Positions 27,685 through 37,754 of a stretch of 64,000 bases of DNA are shown here, one piece after another. Numbering within the stretch: position 1 is the stretch's first letter; every line of letters begins with the position of its first letter. This stretch comes from Paenibacillus sp. UNC451MF (lineage in GTDB: Bacteria; Bacillota; Bacilli; Paenibacillales; NBRC-103111). The notes beneath the pieces were generated by a model that saw only the letters and a program-made list of their open reading frames with translations, ran no database searches and was not told the DNA's origin. The stretch spans positions 1 through 64,000 of the forward strand of contig NZ_JMLS01000014.1 in NCBI RefSeq assembly GCF_000686845.1, read 5' to 3'. A program made the position numbers and the translations under genes.

Positions 27685-29910
27685 TCACCTGACCTCACTT
27701 ATGGTTGTAGGAGCAAACAATTTTACAGCAAACACTTCATGATAAGGCGAACCGTAAGTTGCGCAGAAATTAATCTGAATTCGGGTTACTCCTTCCGCAT
27801 CCACCTTATGTTTATTCAACGTGAGATAATTGCCACGGATTACGATTTCCCTCTCCGTTCCGTCTTCTAAGGTCAAGATCACATCATAATCTTGGATAAG
27901 GGACTCGATCGGATCGTCGAAATGCTCCAAATCCAACTGCGAATTGAAAACAAGATGGATTTCGTCCAGATTTTTGGGGCTTGCAAAAGAGAATTCCAAC
28001 CATTCCTGTCCTTCCGTACGTTCGGAAATCCAGCCATTTGGCAGACCATAGGGCCTGGAGTAGCCGTTGACGAGATTCTCGGGATTATACATATTTTGGG
28101 ATGGCAGCAGGTCCTTAAAGCAAATGCTTTTATTGAATTTCTTCAGCCTGGACGGCACTTCCGGCCTATAATGGAAGCTGACCGCTCCTGTCATTTTCTC
28201 TTCATTGCCGTAAACGGCAAGGTTCGCTGTACCTTCCAGTACGATGTAAATTTTGTCGTCCGCCGGCTTCTTGCAGCCCAAGTCCAGCGTAGTCCAGTCG
28301 TCATGACCAGCTGCAATAGCCAAGCGGTAGTCTTTCAACTCGCAGTCTGGAATGTAATTTTCCTTCCGTTCCCCGCCAAACAGCTTCACATGCAGTGTTT
28401 CCGAATGCTCGGAAATATTTTTAATTTTGATCTGTACGCTTTCCGCCACGGATGTCTGAATCGGCAAGACCAAACATAACCCTTTCTCCAAAGGAATAGC
28501 TTCGGTTGGATAAGGATTGGCATAGCTGCGCTGAGACGAGGCACGAATATTTAATCCGTCAGCGAAGTAAGGATCCAATTCCTCTTGAAGCCCTACAATC
28601 GTTTGTCCGTCTCGAAGCAGCAGCGCCTGCAGCTCCCCCATATGAGATTCGACTATGGCTGCGGGATCTACCTCATATTTCAAGCATAACGAAGCTGCCG
28701 TTCCAACCGCCTGCCCCATACAACCGCAGGTAGCCATTACTCTTGTAGATCCGAAAGCAACATGGGTAGCACTTATATTGCGACCAGCGAACATGAGATT
28801 AGGAATATTGTGAGAAAATAAACTACGGAACGGAATATTGTACAAGCCCGGCACGAAATTCCATGCTGTAGCCGGCCCCTCATCGTAGATGCCCTTAGCA
28901 GCATGTAAATCCATATACCATCCCCCGACGGATACAGCATCTTCGAAATGCGACTTTGCTGTAAGATCGTTCTGAGACAACATGTGATCTCCTATAAACC
29001 GCCTCGACTCCCGCTTTCCCGGAATTGGGCAGACATAATCCAAGATGAGATTGTCCACATCATCAAATTCGCCGCTATTTTTGATATAATCCCAAATCCC
29101 GTAAACCAATTTCCGCAGCTCTAATGCGATGTCTTCATTGTTTGCGATAACATCCATATGCCCGCCGTATTCCAGCCACCACAATCCGCCGAGCCCGTTG
29201 ATTTTTCTAGGGAAAGCCCGATGGTTCAAGCCTTTTCTGATACTATCGAAAAAGCCCAACTTCGTAATATCATACGCAAAGCCAGGCCGCTTGTATGGAA
29301 CGGGGTATCCTACGTCACGAGCTTGAAAAAGAATCGTGTCTCCCATGGTGTAATGATCCGCCACTTCGGGAGCCAAGTCTTCGTTGTATTCATGCCTCGC
29401 TTCTCTCCCCCATCGGAAGAGCGCACCTGCCTGATATCCGACGACCCCGTCTCCGGAGCAATCGATGTAGGTTCGGCTTTCAAAACGGAATTTCCTTTCG
29501 GAAGCCAATTGAAGTCCTTCCACCCATTTAATTCTTCCGTTCTCCATTCCCGTTTCATGTACACAGGTATTCAAAAATAGAGAAATGTTAGGCTCATCAT
29601 AGACCATATCCAACAGGACCGTATCCGAAAGCGAAAGCATAAGCTTCTTGTTATATAACGGATTATAGTGGAAAATCTTCAGCTTGAGTTCTTCCACCAA
29701 CCCGCCCTCACGCGCATAATAGGATGGACTGTTCCCAAGATAGGCCGACCCGTTGATATGAACCCTGACCTCGCTGCTGGCATTCCCCCCAAGAACCGGT
29801 CGATCATTAATAAGTGAAACTTGCAGCCCTTGACGTGCTGCAGCAATGGCGGCGCATACCCCAGCAATACCTCCGCCTATGACGGTTACATCCGCTTTAA
29901 TAAGCTCCAT
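27685..29910 (-). CDS. FAD-dependent oxidoreductase
   Basis: A 741-aa protein from ATG 29910, which has GGAGGT; a frame to 29937 is not needed. The dinucleotide site VTVIGGGIAGVCAAIAAARQG opens the protein, and YIDCSGDGVVGYQAG plus GRNISATHVAFGSTRVMATCGCMGQAVGTAA are the conserved FAD_oxidored family (PF12831-type) segments. After about residue 470 come beta-rich domains. It presumably oxidises a sugar or sugar-derived substrate imported by the upstream transporter. It is cytoplasmic; no signal is visible. Confidence 0.88.
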   Translation of the reverse strand: MELIKADVTVIGGGIAGVCAAIAAARQGLQVSLINDRPVLGGNASSEVRVHINGSAYLGNSPSYYAREGGLVEELKLKIFHYNPLYNKKLMLSLSDTVLLDMVYDEPNISLFLNTCVHETGMENGRIKWVEGLQLASERKFRFESRTYIDCSGDGVVGYQAGALFRWGREARHEYNEDLAPEVADHYTMGDTILFQARDVGYPVPYKRPGFAYDITKLGFFDSIRKGLNHRAFPRKINGLGGLWWLEYGGHMDVIANNEDIALELRKLVYGIWDYIKNSGEFDDVDNLILDYVCPIPGKRESRRFIGDHMLSQNDLTAKSHFEDAVSVGGWYMDLHAAKGIYDEGPATAWNFVPGLYNIPFRSLFSHNIPNLMFAGRNISATHVAFGSTRVMATCGCMGQAVGTAASLCLKYEVDPAAIVESHMGELQALLLRDGQTIVGLQEELDPYFADGLNIRASSQRSYANPYPTEAIPLEKGLCLVLPIQTSVAESVQIKIKNISEHSETLHVKLFGGERKENYIPDCELKDYRLAIAAGHDDWTTLDLGCKKPADDKIYIVLEGTANLAVYGNEEKMTGAVSFHYRPEVPSRLKKFNKSICFKDLLPSQNMYNPENLVNGYSRPYGLPNGWISERTEGQEWLEFSFASPKNLDEIHLVFNSQLDLEHFDDPIESLIQDYDVILTLEDGTEREIVIRGNYLTLNKHKVDAEGVTRIQINFCATYGSPYHEVFAVKLFAPTTISEVR

Positions 29911-30010
29911 TGTGATAACCTCCATGATTAGATACATCTATCATGGTAATCTTTTTGAACCCCGTTTTTTTACATGATTTCGCGAAAAATTCATACATTT
30001 TTTTGCAACC

Positions 30011-31636
30011 TTATTTGGATTCATACCGTGTCATTTTTATCCGATATTGCTTGGGTGTATCACCTGTATATTCTTTAAATAATTTGCAAAAATACCCTTC
30101 GTTTACAATTCCGACTTCCTCACACAATTCCAATAAAGAATAATCCCGAACATTTAACAGCTCGAGAGCCAATTGAATTTTTTTACGGTTGATGTAGCTG
30201 ATAACACCTTCGTTCATTGTTTTTTTGAATAGACTGCTAAAATACGACGGGGCTAAATTCACTTCCTCAGCAATAGCCTCCAACGTTAAACGCTGTTTCA
30301 GGTTTTTCTCTATAAACCGTATGGCACTCATGATTTCTGCACGATGTAAAAGTTGGCCAGCGTGTACATATTCGAAAGTGAAGTCGCCAATATACGCTAG
30401 CTGCTCCCGAAATGCCATAAATTCTAGGGGAAACTCAGCTACATCTGTGATCAACGTGTTCCCCGATTTAAATTTCACAGCAATGTCTCTGTACAAGTCT
30501 CGAAGCATAGGTGCCATGATGGACTTATGGATTTTATGATCCGTAACAAATTGGTTTAAATCAGCAAATTCTTTCTCCAGCTCTTCCCTGGAAACCTTTC
30601 TTTGCACCCATGCAAGGAAATTAGCCAGTTTCTGCTGAAAATCCACCTTTCTGTCATTATGGTAATGGAACCGATGCGCGGGTGTTTTCACTACTTTCTC
30701 TGCATGATAATAGAAATCCTCACTCACATTATTAGCTTCCGTGTAAGCTTGTTTGATGGATTCCCAGCCTCGGTGCGGACCGCCAAAAGCGACGGATACC
30801 CTTTGATTCAAATATTGATGCAAATGAGAGACGATCTGGCTCCCCAAGGTCTGGCAAGCATATTCCGTATCCATCTCACTGCGATTATTTTCCCAGGAAA
30901 GAAAGCCAATAAAACGATTATCGGAGAGATCCGCAGCTACACCCCTGCCGCTATTCATCACCGTTTCTTCGATTACATTCGTAATCGCATATTTCAAGAT
31001 GTTTTGGTCAACCGCTGAATATTCATGGCGAAAATTTTCATACAGATTCATTTCAACAATAAAGCAGCAATAGTTGGCTTGAAAGAAATGGAACTGCATA
31101 CGATTGGCGAAATCGGATGCCCGATGAGAAGGGATTTCGCCTCTGATCAGCTCGTTAAAAAATTGCTTACGGACTCTATATTTATTTTCAAGAACGGATA
31201 CGTTTAAAGATTGAAATTCCTCTTCTTTTTTCTTAACCTCATCCAAAATTCCGGCTGCCTTATCCAAAGCTCGATCCAAATCAGCTTCCCGCAACGGAAC
31301 CTTAACAATGTACTCCAATACGTTGGCATGGATAGCTCGCTGAGCGTACTCAAAAGACGAATAGGCGGTCAAAAGAATGTATTGGGTATGGGGCAGCTCC
31401 GGCTTTAACTGCTCGATCATGGAAATTCCATCCATTACCGGCATAACGATATCGGTTATTACGATATCCGGCTTAAGCCGTAAGATCTCCTCGATCCCCT
31501 TCTGCCCATTATTCGCTTTGCCCACCAAATTGAATCGCCCTTCCTTATGGGAGAGCTCGCTAAAAAACAGCTCCAATCTTTGGAGGATTAGATCTTCATC
31601 ATCAACGATGAAGCAGGTGTAGTCTCTCACCATCAT
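30011..31636 (-). CDS. YesN-type response regulator with AraC output
   Basis: A 541-aa regulator. The receiver (about 5-125) has the acidic pair in IVDDED, the phosphoacceptor Asp in VITDIVMPVMDG and a conserved LTAYSSFEYA. The middle is a linker domain. The C-terminal AraC pair of helix-turn-helices starts at about 440 and ends in NEGYFCKLFKEYTGDTPKQYR. Its start overlaps the histidine kinase stop by 4 bp, so translation is coupled. It probably activates the importer operon. Confidence 0.93.
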   Translation of the reverse strand: MMVRDYTCFIVDDEDLILQRLELFFSELSHKEGRFNLVGKANNGQKGIEEILRLKPDIVITDIVMPVMDGISMIEQLKPELPHTQYILLTAYSSFEYAQRAIHANVLEYIVKVPLREADLDRALDKAAGILDEVKKKEEEFQSLNVSVLENKYRVRKQFFNELIRGEIPSHRASDFANRMQFHFFQANYCCFIVEMNLYENFRHEYSAVDQNILKYAITNVIEETVMNSGRGVAADLSDNRFIGFLSWENNRSEMDTEYACQTLGSQIVSHLHQYLNQRVSVAFGGPHRGWESIKQAYTEANNVSEDFYYHAEKVVKTPAHRFHYHNDRKVDFQQKLANFLAWVQRKVSREELEKEFADLNQFVTDHKIHKSIMAPMLRDLYRDIAVKFKSGNTLITDVAEFPLEFMAFREQLAYIGDFTFEYVHAGQLLHRAEIMSAIRFIEKNLKQRLTLEAIAEEVNLAPSYFSSLFKKTMNEGVISYINRKKIQLALELLNVRDYSLLELCEEVGIVNEGYFCKLFKEYTGDTPKQYRIKMTRYESK

Positions 31637-33372
31637 GCATCTCCTTTAAACATACCTGCCGGGAATATTGCGCGGACACGGGTTATTTCATTCGGTATGC
31701 TAATGATTTGCAGCCCGAACTGCTCTCCGTAGTGAAGTCTTATTCGACCATGAATATTGTTTAACCCAATTCTTTTCCTTTTTAGCTCTAGATCACTCGG
31801 TTCTGAATCTAGAATATGCTTTATTCGATCCGTTGGAATTCCTTCGCCTTGATCAACGACTTCTATCATGACGATGCCGCCCTGCTCGTATGCATGAATA
31901 GTAATCGAACCTTCGATTCCCCCTCCGTTATAGCCATGGAAGATACTATTCTCCACAATGGGCTGCAGCAGCATTCGAAATACGGGGAAATCCATTAATC
32001 CATCTTCGATATTCTCAATCAAGTGGAAGTGCCTGTTATAACGGATGTTCTGGATCGCGATATAGTCCGCTACATTTTGCAATTCCTGACGTATTGAAAC
32101 CTTCTCCGAAGCGTCGGCTATCCCGTATTCCAATATTGAAATGAGAGACCCTATCACCACATCTACTTTCTCTATTTGTCCCAGGCGTATGACATTGCTG
32201 ATAGAGCCAAGCGTGTTATACAAAAAATGAGGATTTATTTGCGATTGCAGCACTTGGATCTCCAGCTTCCGCTCAAGTTCATTATGAAGCTCTGCTCGCC
32301 GAATCAGTTCCACAATTTGCTGCAACATACGGTCGAAGGCTCGGGAAAGGTCGCCGAATTCATCATTTCGGTTCATCGTCATTGTCGTTGTCAGATCGCC
32401 TTGCTCCACCCGTTTCATTTTTGTTTTGAGCACATAGAGCGGATTCCTTATATATTTGGCAATAAAAAAAGAAATGAACAGACTTAATAGAAGACCGGCG
32501 GCTAGAAGCCCGATATAATAGGTTTCCAATCTGAACAACGCAGCTTTCATGCGAGATTCATCGTTGATCGAGATGATGGACCAATTGAATTTCTCTGTCG
32601 GTTTCTTCAGAATGGAGACCGGCATGCCATCCTTGGTATGCAGTTGAAGGCTTGTTCCCGTAGTATCAAGAATTTGTTCCGCCGACATTTCCCCGATTGA
32701 AAACGTATGATCTTGAATATTCAGGGGTCCTCTATTTTCTGAAAATCCGGCAATAATTTTACCCGATGTGGTAATCAGGGCCAGATTCATTTGTTCTTTT
32801 TTATTAATCTTGAACAAGGTTTCTTCAATGGCATTTAGATCCAAATCTATCGCAATGGCCATAGGAAACGGAGAGCCGTTCAGATATCGAACCATCGTAA
32901 CTGTCCAGCCGGAATACTTGGATTTATAAGGATCACTGACAAAGGTAGTCCATTTGTTCTTGTCGGCCGCATCAAACAACGGTTTTCTGTCAGATAAGGG
33001 TTCATCGAAAATTCGCGTCGGCGTACTTCCGCCTAGAATGGATAAATCGCTATTGATCAAGTAAATGTTACTGATGTAATTATCATTGAGCTCATACAGC
33101 TCTCTTAATTGCTTTTTAATCACTTCCGTATTGTTAATGTTTGCTTTCACCGATGTTTCGACCGAGAACAGGATCGTCTGGAAAGAGGAAAAATTAACCG
33201 TTAAATACTGGTCAACTTTGTCCAATATTTGGTTTGTGTAATAAATATCATTGGTCCTTATCTCCTTTTGGACATAGCGATAGGACAGTTGGCTTATCAA
33301 GATGATGCAGCTTAATACAAATGCAAACACGATTAAAAATAGTTTTAAAGGCAAGCTGATTCTTCTTCGCAT
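31633..33372 (-). CDS. YesM-type sensor histidine kinase
   Basis: A 579-aa membrane kinase. Helices at about 12-32 and 286-308 flank an extracellular Cache-like sensor, then HAMP (about 308-362), the phosphoacceptor helix INPHFLYNTLGSISNVIR with His385 or nearby, and a HATPase domain (about 468-572) with EVVDQGEGI and GLNNIHGRIRLHYG. It is the partner of the response regulator encoded next. It follows the solute-binding protein gene; the two may sense the same sugar. Confidence 0.93.
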   Translation of the reverse strand: MRRRISLPLKLFLIVFAFVLSCIILISQLSYRYVQKEIRTNDIYYTNQILDKVDQYLTVNFSSFQTILFSVETSVKANINNTEVIKKQLRELYELNDNYISNIYLINSDLSILGGSTPTRIFDEPLSDRKPLFDAADKNKWTTFVSDPYKSKYSGWTVTMVRYLNGSPFPMAIAIDLDLNAIEETLFKINKKEQMNLALITTSGKIIAGFSENRGPLNIQDHTFSIGEMSAEQILDTTGTSLQLHTKDGMPVSILKKPTEKFNWSIISINDESRMKAALFRLETYYIGLLAAGLLLSLFISFFIAKYIRNPLYVLKTKMKRVEQGDLTTTMTMNRNDEFGDLSRAFDRMLQQIVELIRRAELHNELERKLEIQVLQSQINPHFLYNTLGSISNVIRLGQIEKVDVVIGSLISILEYGIADASEKVSIRQELQNVADYIAIQNIRYNRHFHLIENIEDGLMDFPVFRMLLQPIVENSIFHGYNGGGIEGSITIHAYEQGGIVMIEVVDQGEGIPTDRIKHILDSEPSDLELKRKRIGLNNIHGRIRLHYGEQFGLQIISIPNEITRVRAIFPAGMFKGDA

Positions 33373-33417
33373 CCGTCATCTTCCTTTTAAATCTGTATTA
33401 AACTAAGAATAGCATAG

Positions 33418-33460
33418 GACAACAAAGAGAGGGGCTATTTATCGCCACTCTCTTTGTTTA
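33418..33460 (-). terminator. Stem-loop between solute-binding protein and kinase genes
   Basis: Arms ACAAAGAGAG and CTCTCTTTGT form a strong hairpin right after the binding-protein stop. On the minus strand it lacks a T-tract, so it more likely stabilises the upstream mRNA or partly attenuates the kinase genes than ends transcription fully. Confidence 0.65.
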
Positions 33461-33461
33461 T

Positions 33462-35048
33462 TTACTTGATTAGGCCTGCCTCTTTAAATTGCTTGATTGC
33501 TGTATCCTTATATTTCTGCATGTCAAACTTGGTATCCAAGGTTTTGAGGAAATTATCCCAGTTGGTAAGAGGGTCTTTGCCCGTCATAAATTTGACTAAG
33601 CTTTCATTAATGAAACGTGTGCGGTCAGCTGCCAAGGTATCGCTCGGGTCTGCAGTCAATAAATTTCCGGGCAAAGTAAGCCCTACATATTTCTGATTGT
33701 TCGTGAAAGCTTCTGCCGTCTTCGGATTCTGGAAGCTGAAGTACTCGGCATCATCGCCACGGCGCGGCATTCTATAATGATCAACCCATAGATACTTTTC
33801 TTTCATTTCCTTCGCTAACTCAGAAGTTTTGTTTTTGACCTTGCCATCCACGATATCCCAATGAATCCCTTTGATCCCGTATGCGAAATTCGGATAGGCT
33901 TCCTTGTCCGTAAAGAGATATTCCAGCATAGACAAGATCCGAATGATTTTGTCCCTATCCGCTTTCTTGGAAATGGCCCATGAATTGCCTTGGAACGATT
34001 TTCTCTCCACGATTTGATCGCCGTAAGGCCCTTTCATTGGAGGAATGACGATCCATTCCGGTACTTCTCCGCCGATTTCTTTCATTTTCTGCTGATAATC
34101 CGGTTCCAGTCTGCGGGCATCTCTAATCATGAAGCCAACTTTACCTTTAAATAACTTTTGGTCCAACAAATCGGGCGTATTCATCGTCACCCAGTCGGGG
34201 TCTACAACTTTGGCTGTCATCATTTTATTGATGTAAGCGAGCGCTTCCTTCATTTTGGGATCGATAAACAGGAACACCGGTTTATTGTCTTCCACTTCAA
34301 TGGCTGAGGGAGGATTGACGCCAAACATCCACATTAAGCTATCGAAGCCGTAGGTTTGCAAATTGCCTTCTTTATTCATACCGCCTATGAATCCGTACGT
34401 ATCGTTTTTGCCGTTTCCGTCTGGATCTTTCTCCGTAAAGGCTTTCATCACTTCGAACAGCTCGTCAGGGGTTGTCGGCACTTTCATATTCAGCTTTTTC
34501 AGCCAATCGTTGCGGATGAAGAAGCTTCGACTGATGCCGTTTACATTATCATAACCTGGAACTCCAATGGTTTTCCCTTGATAGGACATCGCTTCCCAGG
34601 AGTCTTTGCCGAAACGCTTCTGCAATTCAGGAAATTGATCCACGTACGGAGTCAAATCCGCAAGAACGCCTTGATCATAATATTGCGCGAGATCGGCCCG
34701 ACTCTTCAAGAAGATCAAATCTGGAATATCCCCGCCAGCAATGAGCGTATTCAGTTTGGTTGTTGCTTGCCCAGCCTGAGGAATCATCATATCCAAGTCG
34801 ATATTCATCGCCTTTTCCAACATTTGGCGTTGAATATCTTCATCACGCGGAGGTATTGGAGCGGCAGCGTTGAAAGTACCTTGGTTAAACATCGAAATTT
34901 TCATTTTGGTCGCAAACTTGTTAGCCTCGGATTGAGGGCTGCTTGAAGCTGTCGGCTTCACTACTTCTTGGTCCCCACATCCTGACAATAGCGCTCCCAG
35001 CCCTACGATAGCAGCCAGAACAGTAAATGAAAGCTTTTTACGTTGCAT
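33462..35048 (-). CDS. Extracellular solute-binding lipoprotein (LplA-type)
   Basis: A 528-aa binding protein from ATG 35048 with a GAGAGGT site. The signal peptide ends in a lipobox LLSGC, so the mature protein begins with a lipidated Cys. The long, family-1-like fold (TKLNTLIAGGDIPDLIF, then DWLKKLNMKVPTTPDELFEVMKAF) resembles LplA of B. subtilis and Paenibacillus sugar importers. The ligand is not predictable. It is the third gene of the importer operon after two permeases. Confidence 0.9.
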   Translation of the reverse strand: MQRKKLSFTVLAAIVGLGALLSGCGDQEVVKPTASSSPQSEANKFATKMKISMFNQGTFNAAAPIPPRDEDIQRQMLEKAMNIDLDMMIPQAGQATTKLNTLIAGGDIPDLIFLKSRADLAQYYDQGVLADLTPYVDQFPELQKRFGKDSWEAMSYQGKTIGVPGYDNVNGISRSFFIRNDWLKKLNMKVPTTPDELFEVMKAFTEKDPDGNGKNDTYGFIGGMNKEGNLQTYGFDSLMWMFGVNPPSAIEVEDNKPVFLFIDPKMKEALAYINKMMTAKVVDPDWVTMNTPDLLDQKLFKGKVGFMIRDARRLEPDYQQKMKEIGGEVPEWIVIPPMKGPYGDQIVERKSFQGNSWAISKKADRDKIIRILSMLEYLFTDKEAYPNFAYGIKGIHWDIVDGKVKNKTSELAKEMKEKYLWVDHYRMPRRGDDAEYFSFQNPKTAEAFTNNQKYVGLTLPGNLLTADPSDTLAADRTRFINESLVKFMTGKDPLTNWDNFLKTLDTKFDMQKYKDTAIKQFKEAGLIK

Positions 35049-35119
35049 ATTGACCTCTCCTTTTGCTTGAATATATATTATCATGGTGTCCCCGAAACAA
35101 CCTAGGTAGAAATTGCCTT

Positions 35120-35989
35120 TTAACCTTTAATCGATCCCATGAGCACACCCTTCGTGAAATGCTTCTGCATAAAAGGATAAACGATCAAAATCGGAACCGT
35201 CGTCACGACGACAGCCGCCATTTGCACAGCGAACTGGCTGACCGTCCCGGAATTGGCAATCGAATCAGCGCTTTGTGTTGCGACGTTAAGCAGAATGTTG
35301 CGCAAGACTACTTGAAGCGGCATTAGGTTCGAATCATTCAAGTAGACAATCGCATCGAAATAACTGTTCCAATGCCCCACTGCGTAAAATAAGGAAACGG
35401 TGGCAAGGACGGGCAAGGACAGAGGTAAAATGATCCTCCATAGCGACTGAAGTTCACTTGCGCCGTCAACCCTCGCCGATTCCTCGATTTCAGCAGGCAA
35501 TTGCTCGAAGAAGCCTTTAATGATCACCAGATTAAAAGCACTAATGAGATGCGGAATAATCAATACCCACGGGCTGTCCAGCAATCCCAGCGAGCGGATT
35601 AACAAATAAGTCGGAATCAGCCCTCCACCAAACATCATGGTAAACACAATGAAGATTAAAAATGAGCTGCGCCCTGGTAAATATTTTTTGGATAATGGAT
35701 AAGCTGCTATGATCGTAAAAAACACATTAAGCGCAGTGCCTACAACCGTCCGAAACAACGTAATTTTATACGCCTGCCCTATACCATGAGAAATGAATAC
35801 TTCTTTATAGGCTGCAAAAGTAAAGGATTCTGGTATAATAACAATTCCTCTTCTTAACACTTCCGATTCTGGCGTCACGGAAACAGCAACCACATATAGA
35901 AAGGGAAGCAAACAAAGTAGGGATAGCACAATTAGAATAATATAAACGACTACTTGCCATACTTTTTCCCCGATTGTCAGATTAATCAT
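35120..35989 (-). CDS. Carbohydrate ABC transporter permease (YtcP/LplC-type)
   Basis: A 289-aa integral membrane permease with six helices. The EAA loop is seen at about 185-205 as EIEESARVDGASELQSLWRIILPLSLP. It pairs with the LplB-type permease encoded 12 bp upstream. No ATPase gene is present, as expected for this family, which shares a general ATPase (MsmX) encoded elsewhere. Confidence 0.92.
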   Translation of the reverse strand: MINLTIGEKVWQVVVYIILIVLSLLCLLPFLYVVAVSVTPESEVLRRGIVIIPESFTFAAYKEVFISHGIGQAYKITLFRTVVGTALNVFFTIIAAYPLSKKYLPGRSSFLIFIVFTMMFGGGLIPTYLLIRSLGLLDSPWVLIIPHLISAFNLVIIKGFFEQLPAEIEESARVDGASELQSLWRIILPLSLPVLATVSLFYAVGHWNSYFDAIVYLNDSNLMPLQVVLRNILLNVATQSADSIANSGTVSQFAVQMAAVVVTTVPILIVYPFMQKHFTKGVLMGSIKG

Positions 35990-36001
35990 ACGAAAACCAC
36001 C

Positions 36002-36949
36002 TCACCAAATTTGACCATCGAATTTTTTGGCGAGCTTGTTTGCAGCCAAAACTAAAATAAATCCGATGACAGCTTTAAACAATCCCACAGCAGTAGCCAA
36101 GCCAATCTTAAGACGCTCCAACCCTTCACGGTAAACCCATGTGTCGATAATGTCGATCTTCTCCTGGTTAAAGCTGTTGGCAAACATGAATATTTGGTCA
36201 AAGCCAGCGTCCAGAATATGGCTTAATTTAAGAATCAGCATCAGAATAATGACCCCTCGAATGCCGGGTAATGTGACATGCCATAGCTGTCTCCATTTGG
36301 AAGCGCCATCAATTCGAGCCGCTTCATATAAGCTTGGATCGATTCCTGCTAATGCGGCAAGGTACAATATCGCTCCCCATCCAATATCCTTCCATATCTC
36401 AGATAAGATGATCAGCAGTCTGCCCCAGGCAGGTTCCGTTAGAAAGGAGATCGGTTGAATACCATTTTCCTTCAGAATCATATTAAAAAGGCCATCTCCT
36501 GGGGCTAATAATGCCACCATCAGTCCATAAACAATGACCCATGACAGAAAATGGGGCAAATAAGTGATTGTTTGTACGATTTTCTTAAACCATTGGGTAT
36601 ACACTTCATTGAGCAGCAGAGCTAGTACGATGGGAGCGGAGAAACCGAACAACAACTTATACAGCGATATGATAATCGTATTTCTCATGATGTCCCAGAA
36701 ATAAACGCCGTTAATAAAATCTTTAAAATTTTTCAATCCCACCCATGGGCTATCCCATAGGCCCAAAGCCAGGTTGTAGTTTTTAAAAGCAATAATGATT
36801 CCCGCCATAGGAATGTATTTGAATACAGCAAAGTAAACTAATGCCGGGAATAAAAGAGCATACATCACTTTATGCTTTTGTATCGCTCTTATCCATGAAT
36901 TCCGCTTATGGGGGAGGGGAATGGCGTCCGCTGCCAATTTCGCTTGCAT
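36002..36949 (-). CDS. Carbohydrate ABC transporter permease (LplB-type)
   Basis: A 315-aa permease with six helices. The EAA loop lies in LYEAARIDGASKWRQLWHVTLPG. It is the first gene of the operon and is followed by the YtcP-type permease, the binding protein, kinase, regulator, oxidoreductase and SGNH hydrolase. The start ATG follows GAGGTGATGAT. Confidence 0.92.
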   Translation of the reverse strand: MQAKLAADAIPLPHKRNSWIRAIQKHKVMYALLFPALVYFAVFKYIPMAGIIIAFKNYNLALGLWDSPWVGLKNFKDFINGVYFWDIMRNTIIISLYKLLFGFSAPIVLALLLNEVYTQWFKKIVQTITYLPHFLSWVIVYGLMVALLAPGDGLFNMILKENGIQPISFLTEPAWGRLLIILSEIWKDIGWGAILYLAALAGIDPSLYEAARIDGASKWRQLWHVTLPGIRGVIILMLILKLSHILDAGFDQIFMFANSFNQEKIDIIDTWVYREGLERLKIGLATAVGLFKAVIGFILVLAANKLAKKFDGQIW

Positions 36950-36964
36950 ATCATCACCTCGTCT

Positions 36965-37050
36965 TTATTTCTATTTGTATAATAGCATCCCCCTATCGGA
37001 TAAATTTCTGTAATTTCAAGAATTTCTTATAAGATATTAAGTAAGTGGGG
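36965..37050 (-). promoter_or_regulatory. Promoter of the sugar-importer operon
   Basis: On the minus strand, the block shared with 26335-26385 (plus-strand AATTTCTTATAAGAT at about 37022-37036) lies upstream of a GCTATTATA box near the lplB-type start. A -10 of TATTAT and an upstream operator half-site of ATAAG type are plausible. Confidence 0.5.
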
Positions 37051-37129
37051 CCTTGGAAAATTCCAATACAATAGGCATGAGAAACAAACGGACAGAGTGA
37101 CCGTCACCGTTTCTAGGTGCTTTCACTAC

Positions 37130-37216
37130 TGTTGGATGACAAATTGGTTTTGAAATGAATTTCGGGGTAAATTGTCTGAATTACAAATTAGTTTTGAAAT
37201 ACTTTTTACAAACTAT
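37130..37216 (+). repeat. Dispersed repeat family, copy B
   Basis: Starts with TGTTGGATGAC; the first unit TGACAAATTGGTTTTGAAA (37137-37155) is followed after about 25 bp by a second unit TTACAAATTAGTTTTGAAA (37181-37199) and the tail TACTTTTTACAAAC. The 29 bp at 37129-37157 recur exactly, in the opposite orientation, at 42055-42083 (copy C). Confidence 0.75.
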
Positions 37217-37576
37217 TAAAGTTGGTCGGTGTAGGCTACACCCTTAGGGTTGAGATAGTTATGTGTCATTCACCGAATTTAAAGATTGCCAAGGTGGTTT
37301 CTTCATCAATGTAATCCTATACTTTTAAATTCCGTAGATCTTCAGACTTTCCTATTGGTCAAATTGATATTACAGATCTTCGAGGGTTAAATAAATCGTC
37401 TTGTTTGGGTCATCATTTAACTCACTCCATTTTTGTCCTCCAAGTCTCACTTGTTTTTTTTAGAATGGTATAACGTAAATTAGAAATCTACAAATCCCAA
37501 CAAATGGAGTTTTTATATTTTAGCAATTTGAAAGTAAACCAATAATTAACCACGGAAAACTATTCCATTCTTGCCC
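37217..37576. other. Intergenic region, no clear gene
   Basis: No frame with a ribosome site. A minus-strand stretch of about 26 codons (near 37383-37460, LNDDPNKTIYLTLEDL then a stop) looks protein-like and may be the tail of a decayed gene. A short TGTAGGCTACA palindrome is at about 37229-37239. Confidence 0.4.
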
Positions 37577-37618
37577 ATAAAAACGAGACTAATGATAAAT
37601 CATTGTCTCGTTTTTATT
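37577..37618. terminator. Bidirectional terminator
   Basis: Arms AAAAACGAGAC and GTCTCGTTTTT around a short AT-rich loop, with T/A runs on both sides. No gene ends directly at it, which fits a decayed upstream gene. Confidence 0.75.
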
Positions 37619-37754
37619 TCTGTTATTTGGAGTGGGTAAGGATCTAAAATCATTAGTTGAAACATTATTCATACAGAAAATGTATAAACAAAAATAACTA
37701 CGAAGAGCAATTTCACATAGGGTTGATAATATTATTTTGCCCCGCACAGAAATA

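Noticed and set aside
37383-37460. A short minus-strand coding stretch (LNDDPNKTIYLTLEDL)
   Set aside because: Only 26 codons, ends in a stop, no ribosome site; at best a remnant.
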